Of a stretch of DNA of 64,000 nt, positions 63,611 to 64,000 are shown piece after piece. Source of the stretch: Trichomonas vaginalis G3 (Eukaryota > Parabasalia > Trichomonadida > Trichomonadidae); the NCBI RefSeq assembly GCF_026262505.1, contig NC_067204.1:24955300-25019299 (forward strand). The letters are read 5' to 3'. The notes below the pieces were generated by a model. It ran no database searches, was not told where the DNA came from, and worked only from the letters and a program-made list of their open reading frames with translations. The translations under genes and the position numbers were made by a program. Positions within the stretch are counted from its first letter, which is position 1; the number at the start of each line of letters is the position of its first letter.

Positions 63611-64000
63611 ATGGCAGAAGACATAATGGTAATTTTATACTATTACGACTAAAAACCCTGAGTCATATAATTCTATAACAACAAACTTACAAAGTCCTCA
63701 AGGACGATATTGTAAACTAACCTTAAACACAATGACGACTAAAGCCTGTTTTGCTCTTTTGACACCAGAAGACTTTATTGTTGTGAATGGTAAAAAATAC
63801 TCCTTTGAAGATACTTACTCAGATATACCACCAACAGGTTTTGTTGACTTATTTAATACTTTAAGTACGGGTGTAACATGTGCTGCAACTAGAGCAGGTT
63901 TCATTATGTTTGGATGTCCGACTGAGTTTACTATAATGATATGAGCTATAATACAAAACTTATTTCTGGTTTTTACTACCAACAGTTTCCTATAACAGGA
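63611..64000 (+). pseudogene. Candidate minor capsid protein, second element (partial, broken)
   Basis: Starts MAEDIM at 63611 and runs off the window. It matches the gene at 28016-28823 (EDTYSDIPPTGFVDLFNTL, GFIMFGCPTEFT). It is broken within the window. Confidence 0.5.

Larger units (their letters stand above)
55241..64000. mobile_element. Maverick/Polinton, second copy (partial in window, broken)
   Basis: Begins GTAAGTGGGGCTTCCAGGCG at about 55241, with no A-tract here, and runs beyond the window. Gene order on the plus strand is that of the minus strand of the first copy: coiled-coil gene, capsid gene, MSFPKNR gene, minor capsid candidate. The two elements are thus in opposite orientation. 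It carries a 2-kb insertion at 58197-60166. Several genes are broken. Similarity to the first copy is high through coding and end regions, so the insertion is probably young. The left target duplication cannot be checked without the other end. Confidence 0.9.

Overview
The window looks like the genome of the parabasalid protist Trichomonas vaginalis or a very close relative. The basis is recognition of sequence type: AT-rich host DNA, intronless genes, an ankyrin gene of the kind greatly expanded in that genome, and abundant Maverick/Polinton elements and DNA transposons. No database search was run.

Layout. 1-6761 is AT-rich host DNA with a DDE-transposase-like gene (2303-5701, minus strand) split by a 2-kb element made of serial palindromes (3163-5177). 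6762-36021 is a nest of insertions. A non-autonomous hAT-like element (ends TAGGGATGCG, 8-bp target duplication GGAGAGAG) received a second palindrome-array element (8290-10551) and then a 25-kb Maverick/Polinton (10571-35795, 6-bp duplication CGTTTA). A third, shorter palindrome-array element lies at 36052-36998. 37-43 kb holds palindrome-rich DNA, a fold-back MITE, an ankyrin pseudogene invaded by a 37-bp minisatellite, and a TA-flanked MITE. Two host genes follow: a protein with two ubiquitin-like domains (43146-44216) and a large helical-repeat protein whose C-terminal part is a 5.2-kb array of a 21-bp repeat coding EENKEEI (44583-54312). A second Maverick in the opposite orientation starts at about 55241 and runs off the window. 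It carries its own 2-kb insertion at 58197-60166.

Maverick content. From left to right the first element has a Dam-type adenine methyltransferase, several small proteins, a phage-like fibre gene with GHTH repeats and a tail-collar-like gene, a DDE integrase, an HNH nuclease, a protein-primed family B DNA polymerase, three KilA-N-type genes, a packaging ATPase, an SF3 helicase, a candidate minor capsid protein, the major capsid protein and a very large coiled-coil protein. Replication, integration, packaging and capsid functions are therefore all represented, together with a possible receptor-binding module. Both copies are broken fossils with many genes interrupted (roughly a dozen or more breaks in the first). 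Their strong mutual similarity and exact end repeats suggest they are young. Some apparent breaks could be draft-assembly errors, since there is a 25-N gap at 29866-29890.

The most unusual structures are the palindrome-array transposon family, the phage-like fibre and collar pair inside a eukaryotic Polinton, and the short AT-rich motif shared by Maverick gene starts, including gene pairs that diverge from spacers of only 16-18 bp.
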